Source of the DNA: Rugalucina vietnamica
Taxonomy: Eukaryota > Mollusca > Bivalvia > Lucinida > Lucinidae
Reading direction: 5' to 3'
Assembly (NCBI GenBank): GCA_964017185.1
Contig: OZ024870.1
Coordinates: forward strand, 62,412,812-62,476,811
Length of the DNA: 64,000 nt
Shown piece after piece: positions 12,829-24,800 of the stretch (the stretch's first letter is position 1; each line of letters starts with the position of its first letter). The notes under the pieces are model-generated. The model saw only the letters and a list, made by a program, of their open reading frames with translations, was not told the DNA's origin and did not search any database. The position numbers were made by a program, and so were the translations under genes.

Positions 12829-15800
12829 AGGTTAGCCCCGGTTGCATTAAACATTTAAAACGATCGTGAATGCTCCCCGGTTTATCCCGGTTTGCCAAGG
12901 TACACATGTAGCGCGACGGTTCTGTCACGGTGAAACCCGGTTTGTCAAAAGTGAATCGAAGGTTCACAAGGTGAGCTTATAGGATAGACTTGAAACGGTG
13001 CCCTTCCGTGTGCCAGAGAATCCGTGCGGCTGTCAACATTTTCACAAATGAGTGTTCTTGAGACATGATAACCAAAGGCAATAAACTTTTATATAAAACA
13101 TGATTAGGATGGTGGGTTGCCTGCGTGGAAACGTTACATTGTCATTATTTGGTTACAAAATATAATGGATTTTTTATTTTGCATTTTCACCGTCTGTCCG
13201 TGTTACATGTATATGGCCATTATTGTTTCAAATAGAAATCATATTGTGCATGTATAATGCGGTGCTAACTGCTAGGTGCAGATTAAGAGAAACGTCGAAT
13301 AATATTTACAGCACATTTAATTATATACTAAGATGCTTATCTCTGCACAAAACGAAATGTACGTAACCATTTATAGGGTATGAAATATTTGAAATTTATC
13401 CGTGCTGTTTGAAACTAGGTTTTCTTTAATTCGGACTAGGTCCAACATTAGTCTGTACAGTCACAGATGAAGGCTAGAAAAATGTAAAAGTAGGCAATGA
13501 TCAGGAAATGGCACAATCAGAAAGAAATTCCCAATCCAAAAACTGATGTGGCAAAAAAAAAATAAATAATCAATCAGGTATACTTATACTAAGAAAACAA
13601 ATCGTACGCAGAGTGAAAAGCTATTTTCCCAGCAGGTGGCCACTCATTTATCAAACTTAACCAAAAACACAAAAGCGCACATAATGTGCAAACAGCACAC
13701 ATATATCTGCTTTGCTTGGGAAACCCTGTAGGGGCTTACCATTCGAAGATCACACAGAGCAGACTACGCATGATATGCTGACAAAAACACGTTGGTCAGG
13801 ATTCATTTAATAGTAGTATTTTCCACTAATTTTAATCGCATATCATTGCCCCGGCTACGCACTCTCGTAGTCAGTACAGACGACTTACTTATATGTACAG
13901 TTCTTCGCTTAGAATTGCAATATAAGCGGCACCACGGCCGTGACTGAACTACCTTTGACGCTGCTACATTGTATAATCCGAAAATAAACACGTAATTTCA
14001 GCAAGCGTGAAAAAATGTGTTTATCCATGTTTGAAAATGTTGACATCTGGACGAAAGAGCGCACTCTGATTCTTTAACCTAGCGTTTTATCTTTCACCTC
14101 AAATGAGCTAAATCAGCTATTTAGTGATTTTTTTTCCCTAATAATTCCGTGCATCAATAAACTGATATTTGTGGTCAGCATAAAGTTTTATGCCGTAACA
14201 AGTTTTGAAAACAGCACAGTAGAGACCAAAGAAAAGTTTATTTATCGTAATATACTTTGATTTAAACTCATCTACTGCCGCTAACAGAATTTTTCATCAC
14301 TGAAAATGGTACACTGAATCATCAGGTAATGGTACATTCTTTCCATTAGGAATAACGGAAAATGGGACATTCGAAAATACAGCAGGCCGTCTATTTGTCG
14401 GAAGTTTTCCCCATTATGTAAGATACCACAACCATATCAATTAAACATTGATGAAATAGGGTATTTATGGATTACATTTAAACCTTACATCTTTGGATAA
14501 ACACACTGATCTCACAAAGCGGGTCTGTTTTAGCGCAAGTTCTGTGTGTTAAACAATGTCTTTGGAACGAGTTTTACAATTTTATGCTGTTTTAAGATTC
14601 AAAAATGTGTAAGAGACGTCAAGCCTACCTAGGCTGGTTATCCAGACGCCAATCAAGTCCAAATTCTTCTTTCCAGCAACGAAACCCTTTGCCAAACGCG
14701 AAATATCCGACAACTAGATATACACGAATATGTGTAATCATTGTTTACACATGATCCACATCCGATTGAAGTACACTGATTACGTAATAAGTTAACATAC
14801 TGTGATATAAGGTCTACCAACATGCTAAGTTCAACTTGATCCACCTACATATTTGATATAGACTTATAACCTAAAATCTAAGTCTGTGACCTTGACCACA
14901 GGTGAGTCAAGATGCTACAGCATAATAAAAGAATAATATCTAACAGCAAAGTATCAACTAGATCCATCCATCTGTTCCAGCAATATACAGTTCAAAACAC
15001 TTTAAGCAAAAGCTTTAACATAAAATTTCAAAGTCTGTGACCTTGAACTCAAGGTCACCCAGGTGGGTCATGATGGTACAGCATAAAACTTCAGACCAAT
15101 ATCTACCAACATGCAAAGTATCAACTTGATCTCTCTACATATACCCAAAAACTCTAACACAAAATTTCTAAGTCCGTAACCTTGACCTCAAGGTCACCCA
15201 GGTGGGTCATGATGGTACAGCACAAAACTTCAGACCAATATCTACCAACATGCAAAGTATCAACTTGATCCCTCTACATATTCAAGAGATATAGACTTAT
15301 AAAAACTTTAACCAAAAACTCTAACACAAAATTTCTAAGTCCGTAACCTTGACCTCAAGGTCACCCAGGTGGGTCATGATGGTACAGAATAAAACGTCAG
15401 ACCAATATGTACCAACATGCAAAGTATCAACTTGATCCATCAACAACTTCAAGAGATATAGACTCATAAAAACTTTAACCAAAAACTTTAACAAAAAATT
15501 TCTAAGTCCGTGACCTTGACCTCAAGGTCACCCAGGTGGGTCATGATGGTACAGCATAAAACTTCAGACCAATATCTACCAACATGTAAAGTATCAACTT
15601 GATCCATCAACAACTTCAAGAGATATAGACTCATAAAAACTTAAACCAAAAACTTAAACATTTTGAGCAACGCCGACGCCGACGCTAATGCTAACGCCGA
15701 CGCCGGGGTGACTACAATAGCTCTTCCTGTACTTTCGTACAGGCGAGCTAATAACACAGCCATGTCAGGGCTCCCAAATTTATACTTTTGCTAGACATCT

Positions 15801-18800
15801 ATGGTAAGTAGCCTCATTATAACATGGTTTTTACTTGTAACACAGTCTGCTTCTATGGACCCAAAAGGTAGCGTTATAAAGAGGTTGACCTGTAAAACTG
15901 TAAAAGCAGTAGAAATTCTTATTCAATGTCTATTGGGAATTAATGGAAAATACTGCAGTTCCTTGAATATTTTTATCACTGGTACTACAGGGTACAGTAT
16001 TTGTTGATTCAAGTTTGACTTTGTTCTGTTTTAGTCAAACAAAGAAGAAACTAATCTTACAGGCACATTAGGTTGTATTCCCCATTCTTTTAATGCTTCA
16101 TCAACCTTGGCCTCTAACTCTGGAGAGATAGCCACCTCGTAGGGGTCAATCTGAAATTATATACATATTTTCAAATGAAAATTCCAGAGGGAATGGATTA
16201 TAAGAATCTTAGGCATGGATAGACAAATCTGTTCCAAAGATCACTTTAGACGCGTAAGGCACATGATTGTTTTTTTTTTTTGTTTTTTTTTTTTTTTCAC
16301 TTCATTAGAAAGTGGAGTTTTCTTCAACTTAAGCTTGAAAAAGGCTGCAATAATGTCCGTCACTTTGAAAGCTTTTGACATTAACAATAACCTAATGTGA
16401 TGCCCTATACAACCAATGTTAACACTAAAACACATGGCCACTGGGTCAGACACCCAGAAGCAGATAGATATTTCTGACCCTGACCAAGACTTTGGATTTA
16501 CAGATACATGTACTATCTCATGAGGTGTGAATATAATAACTGTCAAAAAACTTAAAAGACTATCATCATCAAATAAGCCGTAATGTGAGAAATCTTCAGG
16601 ATTTCCAACCAGGTCTGACACAAACTAGCCAGTGTACCTACAGAATATGGCTAGAAGCTTGAAATTTCAGATTTAGGAAGAAGGGGAATTGTACTATTCG
16701 TGTAGAAAAAACAAATGTGCAGTTACTACACACTTGATCTGCGCCTTAGGCAAAAATCCAGTTTCCTCACGACACGGCTCATACCTTATCTCCTTCTTTC
16801 TTCTTGATCTGTCCTGTGTAGGCCTCTATAACCTTCATATGGTACAGTTGTCGAACCAGAGACAGGGCGCAGGACTTGGACGCTACTTGTTTGTTAGAGC
16901 CATGCTCACGGGCTGAGATATCTAGAGCAAAAGAATGGCATGGTCATATAATGTTTGTTTGCAAAATACACTTCAATTTGGATGCCAAAACCAAAGCTAC
17001 AGACATTTTCTTACTCTCTAAGAAGTCAAGCTATTTCAGGGGAGATGTTTGAATATTATTGTAATACATTTTGTGTGTGTGGTGTGTGGGGTCGGGGGAA
17101 ATTTAACCTGACTACTGATTATTTATGAAAACTACAAGTAACCAGAGGACCAATGGTCCTGTAAACGCTCACCTGAGATCTGCTGTATATACGAATGTTA
17201 TAGAAAATAGTCCCAGTATAGGTGCAGATGAAGCCCTTGGGAAATTTTTTTTCTTCAGAATAATCAATATACTGTCCATACAAGTTTTTCCCTTCAAATG
17301 ACATTTTAACAGTTTACCCATTCAAATACATAGGCAACCCATGTTGACCTTGGTTTAAAATAGGTCAAGGTCATCACAGGGTCATGATTTATACATACAT
17401 TGTAGTACTTGAGTTATCGATGCTTCATGCCAAGTTTCTTCCAAATTGGTCCACCGGTTCCGGAGAAGAAGATTTTTGAAGGGTTTATACCATATATATG
17501 GGCATGGAGGCCATCTTGGTCATGTGACCTTATTTATATACACATTGATTCTCCCATTGTATAGATGCTTCACATGAAATTTGGCTTTGATTGGCCAAGC
17601 AGTTTCAGAGGAGAAGATGTTTGAATATTATGGTAATATACATGTATAATGCCCCGGGGCTGGGGCAAATGAGCCCCTGGGGTCCATTTTTTTCAGAATC
17701 ATTAATATTCAGTCCTACTGCCCATTTCCTGCAAGACTTTCACTTTAAATGACATTTTAAAAGTTTTCCCCATTCAAATGCATTGGCGACCTATGTTGAC
17801 CTTGCTGTAAAATAGGTCAAGGTCATCCAAAGGTCATAATTTATAATCACATTGTAGTACTTCAGTCCCCGATGCTTCATGCCAAGTTTTGTTGAAATCG
17901 GTCCATTGGTTCAGGAGAAGAATTTTAAAGGGTTTTTATCATATATGGGCATGGCGGCCATCTTGGTCATGTGACCTGGATTATTTATAAACACATTGAT
18001 TCCCCCTTCCCATAGATGCTTCCTATAAAATTGGGCTTTGATTGGCCAAGTGGTTTCAGAGAAAAAGATCTTTGAATATTTTTGTAATATACATGTATAT
18101 TGCCCCGGGGTGGGGGCAGACCAACCCCTGGGGTCCAAATTTTTTTCAGAATTACCTACCTTCAGTCCATTTGCCCATTTCCTGCAAGATTTGCCTTTCA
18201 AATGACATTTTAACAATCTTCTTCATTCAAATGCATGAGCGACCTATGTTGACTTTGCTGTAAAATAGGTCAAGGTCATCCAAAGGTCATAATTGTAGTA
18301 CTCTAGTCCCCAATGCTTCATGCCAAGTTTCGTTGAAATCGGTCCAGTGGTTCCACAGAAGAAGAATTTTGAAGGGTTTTTACCATATATGGGCATGGCG
18401 GCCATCTTGGTCATGTGACCTGGATTATTTATAAACACATTGGTTCCCCCTTCCTATAAGTGCTTCATGTAAAATTTGGCTTTGATTGGCCAAGCGGTTT
18501 CAGAGAAGAAGATCTTTGAAAATGGTGGACGACGACGGATGACGGACGCCGGATCATGGCCATCCTATAAGCTCACCTTGTGAGCCTAACAGCTCAGGTG
18601 AGCTAAAAAGTTTTTGTGAAATGCTGCAGATGCCTATTTTTTAAGCCAAAACATGATCATGTTGTAACCATAAACATGGTAAAACAGGTAGCATTATTAA
18701 GGTATATGTGTGTACATCTTAGAAGTCAGAATCTTTCAACAGAGTAATTTATTTAGGATGCGCTAATAGATAGCCAACACTCCCAATAGTGCAGTCAACC

Positions 18801-21800
18801 ATGAGTTCATTGCACCTGGTGCAATAAACCATAGGACATTGACATGAATCAACACAGGTTTCTGCACTCTTGGGAGTGTTGGTCATTTTAATACAGTACA
18901 GTCCAAGGGGATTTTCACCAGCCCGCCCACCCCCTCGGACGATTTCTCTGAGCCCCCCGCAATCCCGCTCCCCTGTCCGCTTATAATCCCACCACGGAAT
19001 ATTTTAATCCCGCCGCGGAATTGCGGCGGATCCGCGAGGATCCTCCCGTTACCTGTATAATTCCACAGCGGGTTTGCAGACGTCATAATGATTGACAGGT
19101 AAACAGATGGACCGGCTTTATTATAAATTTTAATTGCTCCTAAGGGTGAAACATTATACAAGCCAATCAGTAGAGTAAAGGGCCAACGCCAAATTACAAT
19201 TTGCCGAAACTTCTTTTGTCTACCAAAGATGAAAAGGACTTATAATAAATGACAAAAAAGAGAGCTGAATTCTAGATAATGCAATCTCTCTCTCTCTGTT
19301 TGCCTTTAGGTGTGTGTGCGTCGTACCATATCTTATATCTTTCACTGAAGTGATTCTACAACCATGCAGAATCTGGGATTTTCGTGACAGAAATGCATTT
19401 ACACTTTATGATCGTAAAACATGTATTTGTGATTAAGATACATGAAACAAAAATAATAATCGAATTAGATTTAAACTCGGGTCTAAGTACAAGTATGCAT
19501 TACAATAAATTGGAAACAAGCCCCGCCCACTTTCCTTATTCATCCTCATTCCAACGCGGGTCCGCAAAAAATACAGGTAAGCGCGCACGATAAAATTTCT
19601 ACTTCTTTACCCCGCCGCGGAAACTCCGCAATCCCGCCAACTAGGGCGTTTCCGCGGTGGATATTAAAATTTTAATCCTTTTTCTTGCAGCCCCCTCTCC
19701 GCGGGGGTGGGCGGGCTGGTGAAAATCCCCCTGGACTGTACTGTAGCACATTTTGAATGAATTGTTTTTGTTCATTTGTATTAAGGTTATACCCCTATCA
19801 CACTACGACAAATTGTCTCACGAATCGTCACGAATTGACAATTTTTGACATTTTTTCCAATTTGTAGCTGCAACGTAATCGATTCGCGAAGTTCTTATCT
19901 AATTCTTACAGTTTGTAGTAAGTTCCTGCAAATCGTGGGTGGGTCAGTCAGAAATTTGTGGCCAAAATTTTGTGACACTCTACCACACAGTGGAAAGTTG
20001 TATTGTATTTGTTTAAATTTTGTGCAACAAATGATTTGGGCGCAAATTTTAACATTTATATCACAATAATCAAATATAGCACCTTTACAAGTTAACACCA
20101 GGATTCAACTTACATTGGCCCAGCTTGTTAACATAGAACTTCATCTCCGCTATAAAACTCCTGTAATAATCAGCAAAAAATAAGCCACCTCGTGGGAAAG
20201 CTAACAATGTGGTTTCCGACCAGGTTCGATACAAACCGACCTGTACAGCAACAGCAAAGAGCTAGAAGCTTGAAATTTCGGATTTAAGTAGAAGAGGAAT
20301 TGTACTATTCGAGTAGTGAAAACAAAGGCACTGATCAGCTTCGCAGTTACTAGGAAACTGATCTGCACCTTTGTTTTCGCCTATGCAGATTGTTGGTTTT
20401 CCCATGAGGCGGCTCAAATGTTACATCTGTGTTCACGAAGCATGTGAACTTAAAGATGATTTGAGCCGCCGCATGAGAAAGCAATCTGTATATGGGAAAA
20501 CAAAGATGCAGATCATCTGTGCAGTAACTGCACAGCTGATCAGCGCCTGTTTTCGCTATACGGAAGTAAAATTCCTCTTCTACTTATATCCAAAAATTCA
20601 AGCATCTAGCTTGCTTCTGTGATTGTAGAGGCTGGTTTTCTCATGCAAATGCCTATTTCTGAGGAAAAGAATGAAGTTGAACATTAAATGAAATTTGATA
20701 TAGAAACATAAAACCTATGGGTAAAACACATGATAGATTTTTATGCAAGATGTTTTAAAACAAACAGTGACTTCTTTCTTTCAGAAAATTGTCCGCAAAC
20801 CATACTTGCAACTCCCACAGAAATCAGTCCCATCATGTTTCACACAGCATGATTTATGGTAATATCTGACTCTTCTCGAAATCTGTTTTTGGTCTTCAGG
20901 AAAGCTGTCCCACAGACTGCAATTTCTTGCTTACTTTACAGGACAGTGTCTTTATTTTAACATTGTAATCTTGGTGATATTGTCTGATCAAATGAAAGAT
21001 TCTGTCAGATACTAGAAACTTTGCAGGTCTTGTCTAGCAGACTGGCACTTTGTGAAGACCATAAATTGTATAGCTGAAAGAAACTCAATACAAATCCATC
21101 ACTTCTCACTTACCCAAGTATGAAACTACACAGGTTGCCATGGCAACATCAAGCCAGAGTCACCAGGGGAAATAACTCATGACATCCCACCAGCTGCTGT
21201 CACAAACAACATTTTCAGTCACATGATTACCAAAAGATAAGATAGCCATAGTAAAACTTTGCTTGTTTGTTAATGCAAAGTTTGCATAAACTTCTGATGA
21301 GTACGAAAAAAATCTTTTGTTTTTAATAAAATCTTTCCAAATCATATTTTCCAAAATATGCCAAAATGTTCTGCATCCAATTTTTTCTTTTGAATTTTGT
21401 GAAAGAGTATTCATGCAGCATATAAAACTTATCATTAGTCTTTATTAGTGAGAACTTAGAATTGGCAAGGCAAGAAAGTAAATTACAGCTAAAATCTTGT
21501 ATAACTTTAAAAATTCTTCAACTCATCAGAATAGCTGTTGGTAAGCATGTGGCATTAAACATGTGAAGCATATTAACTGAGAGAAATAATATGACAAAAT
21601 TACAATAACTTATCCTCTCAGAAAGCATGCTCTCACATTGAATCACAGTATGAAGAATATGGCAGACTCTTGAGTTAACCAATACCATTGCTATCAAGGT
21701 GTATGCCACCCTTTATGCAATGTATTGTCCAAAGTTTAAATCTCTGGCAATGTTGAACATGTCCTAAACATTCAAATGTAAGTAAAGTCTGTCTTCTCCA

Positions 21801-24800
21801 TACAGTGAAACTCAGCACAAACATTCCATTAATCTGGAAAATGTGTGTCACTATTAAATGTTGTTTGTAAAAGCAGCGGTGTTGTTTCTCAAACCACAAC
21901 CTTTATATGCATGACTGTGGACATCCTTCGTGTCTTATTTAAGACTCAAAAGATGTCAAACAAAATACATTTACAATACATGTGTATAAAATCCCCAAAC
22001 AAAATAGTTCCATGATTAAAGCACCATTAAACATGGTTACAACATGATGCTCCTGCATCCTGCTGATGGCTAATTATAATTTAAATTGTTTATGTTGTCT
22101 ACCAGGATCAAATGTTCCAATAGTCTAATTTGACCTTTCATCCTTTTTGAACATAACACCACAAATTCACAATGTATAATTCATGGCATAATATAAAATC
22201 AGAAACTATAGGCAGAGTATATTTATCAGAGTTTGGTTTGTTTGTGTACACCCCCTGATGACTCTAACTTGCTTATTTGTATTAATATTTCTGATTCTGC
22301 ATGAATAGTTATGAATTAACTTTATGGAAAAAAAAAAAATGAACCAAACATGAAACTCAATCCCAGGTCCACTTCTTCACTCGATCAATTGACCTATCAT
22401 GTCTGGTATATGCCTCGCTTTTGGTTTCAAACCACCATCCTCTCACTCTGGAATCAGCTGCACTACCATAAAGTGCTACATTAAACAATGCAAAATACAT
22501 GTATGTTTCAGTGAATGATAAAATGAACCTTTAACCAATGACTTGCAAATGTGAAAAAAACCAGAGGACCAATGGTCCTGTAAACACTCACCTGAGATCT
22601 GCTGCATATACCAATAAACATGTTTGAATATTATGGTATTTAACTCCAGTGCAGGGGCAGATGAAGCCCTTGGGCCATTTTCTTTTTTCAGAATCTTCAA
22701 TATTCTGTCCATTTGCCAATTTCCTGCTGGCTTTCTCCTTCAAATGACATTTTAACAGTTTTCCCAATTCAAATGCATAGGCAACCCTTCTTGACCTTGC
22801 CATAAACTTGGTCAAGGTCATCACAGGGACATGATTTATATATACATTGGAGTGCTTTAGCCATCGATGCTTCACGCCAAGTTTCCTTGAAATCAGTCTA
22901 TTGGTTTCAGAGAAGAAGATTTTTGATGGGTTTTTACCATATATGGGCATGGCGGCCATCTTTGTCATGTGACCTAGATTATTCATATACACATTGATTC
23001 CCCATTCTATAGATGCTTCACATAAAATTTGGCTTTGATTGGCCAAGCGGTTTCAGAGGAGAAGAGGTTTGAATATTATGGAAATATACATGTATATTGC
23101 CGCGGGGTGGGGGCACATGAGCCCCTGGGGTCCAATTTTTTTTCAGAATCATTAATATTCAGTCCTACTGCCCATTTCCTGCAAGACTTTCACTTTAAGT
23201 TACATTTTAAAAGTTTTCCCCATTCAAATGCATTGGCGACCTATGTTGACCTTGCCGTAAAATAGGTCAAGGTCATTACAAGGTCATGATTTATATACAC
23301 ATTGTAGTGCTTGAGCCATCGATGCTTCATGCCAAGTTTTGTTGGAATCAGTCCACTGGTTCTGGAGAAGAAGATTTTTGAAGGGTTTTTACCATATATG
23401 GGCATGGCGGCCATCTTGGTCATGTGACCTGGATTATTTATATATACATTGGTTCCCCCTTCCCATAGATGCTTCATATAAAATTTGGCTTTGATTGGCC
23501 AAGCGGTTTCAGAGAAGAAGATGTTTGAATATTATGATAATATACATGTACATATATTATGATAATATACATGTACATATATATGAACTGGTATTTTCGT
23601 TTTCAAAATCATCTGCAGAATATTAACTGTTCTTACTTCCTTGATAATGAATACCGTGTCAAGCATATGATTTCAACTTGCGAGAAGCAGTACTTGAACA
23701 TTTTCATAGAACAAGAACTCCGCGGAGGTTGATATCGCACCTGCATCAGGCAAAGTCAATAGACCGTGAAATACAGTTCAAGGGCACCGGGTCAAGGTGC
23801 GTGCTTGAAGGGCATGTCAAGGACAATTACTATGCAAGGTTTCAGACTCGCAGCTATCTCTGATGTCGAGAAAACCAAACTTCGACGTAAAAATTTTCAA
23901 AGTCAGTGGACCGTGAAATTAGGTCAAGGGCACCGGGTTAAGGTGCGTGCTTGAAGGGTATGTCAAGGACAATTACTATGCAAGGTTTCAGACTCGCAGC
24001 TATCTCTGATGTCGAGAAAACCAAACTTTGACGTAAAAATTTTCAAAGTCAGTGGACCATGAAATATAGGTCAAGGGCACTGGGTTAAGGTGCGTGCTTG
24101 AAGGGTATGTCAAGGACAATTACTATGCAAGGTTTCAGACTCGCAGCTATCTCTGATGTCGAGAAAACCAAACTTCGACGTAAATGTTGACAAAACTTCG
24201 ACGTAAAAATTTTCAAAGTCAGTAGACCGTGAAATATAGGTCAAGGGCACCGGGTTAAGGTGCGTGCTTGAAGGGTATGTCAGGGACAATTACTATGCAA
24301 GGTTTCAGACTCGCAGCTATCTCTGATGTCGAGAAAACTAAACTTCGACGTAAATGTTGACGGACGGACGGACGAACGAACGGACGTACGAACGTACGGA
24401 CGGACGGAAATTTGAACTCCTATATCGCACCCTGCTATAAGCAGGTGCGATAAAAATGGAAAATCGAGATAAACAGAGAACATGCCAGGCGAGGGCAGGG
24501 TGGAAATAAACTACGCACTTATAGAACTTTTAAAATGAATTTTGAGACAGAGTCCTATGTTAAGGTACTGATGCCTTTATCATGGCGGAGTTCTTTCGCT
24601 AAGTTTAGAGCTGGTGTTGCGCCCCTAAGACTTGAAACAGGTAGATATGAAAACTTAGATGTTAGTCAGCGTACTTGTTTCAATTGTCATGACAAGGTTG
24701 AATCAGAACATCATGTTCTTCTTAATTGTCCACTTTATGAAGATCTGCAACTGGAAATGTATAGTCAGGCTTTTAATATTAACCCGGATTTCTACTCTTT

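Larger units (their letters stand above)
6068..14804. mobile_element. 8.7-kb TIR transposon, CACAGTA ends, 5-bp ATATA duplication (Transib/RAG-like candidate)
   Basis: The left end starts CACAGTATGTTAACTTATT and the right end is its reverse complement. The two ends match over about 80 bases with two differences. ATATA flanks both sides (6063-6067 and 14805-14809), and the flanks are two parts of one family F unit. CAC-initial ends and a 5-bp duplication are features of the Transib/RAG superfamily; the RSS heptamer is CACAGTG, one base different from the first seven here. No open frame above about 80 codons is present inside, so it looks non-autonomous or gutted. Its interior holds a SINE piece, TACG-rich arrays, a second fold-back element and a 33-base C run. 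CACTA/Chapaev types also start CAC but have 2-4 bp duplications; because ATATA is periodic, a 3-bp duplication cannot be excluded here. Confidence 0.6.
5931..15751 (+). mobile_element. Family F (F1) Helentron-like element, split by the 8.7-kb insert
   Basis: The 5' end at 5931-6067 has a hairpin (GCTGTC / GACAGC, 5934-5949) then TAGCTCGCCT. After the insert the tandem core of about 140-170 bp units runs from 14810 to 15660 (GACCTTGACCTCAAGGTCAC; TACCAACATGCAAAGTATCA). A GACGCC tract at 15670-15705 follows, and the 3' hairpin at 15718-15750 has arms TAGCTCTTCCTGTAC and GTACAGGCGAGCTA. The 3' arm AGGCGAGCTA is the reverse complement of the 5' motif TAGCTCGCCT. No protein is encoded. Confidence 0.75.
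5876..15893. repeat. Repeat K split by family F insertion
   Basis: The left part (5876-5930, TTCAACCTCATTATAACGC) and right part (15752-15893, through GGGCTCCCAAATTTATAC to GAGGTTGACC) together make one repeat K, compared with the copies at 2521 and 57351. Everything between is the F1 element and what entered it. Confidence 0.7.

Noticed and set aside
6068-14804. A RAG1-, RAG2- or Transib-transposase gene inside the 8.7-kb element
   Set aside because: No open frame above about 80 codons and no recognisable catalytic block on either strand; only the ends resemble that superfamily.
16241-16621. 126-codon minus-strand open frame
   Set aside because: Overlaps a poly(T) tract and a MITE-1 end, and has no coding character or splice link to DHX9 exons.
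20761-22500. Further DHX9 exons between exons 5 and 6
   Set aside because: Exon phases and the human protein leave no missing residues between exons 5 and 6; the stretch is intron.
22588-23477. Open frames of 78-152 codons reading [18 protein letters not shown] and similar, also at 18244, 56122, 59151 and 60277
   Set aside because: They are translations of family C tandem units, recur in every copy and orientation, and are bounded by the repeat unit. They contain no domain.
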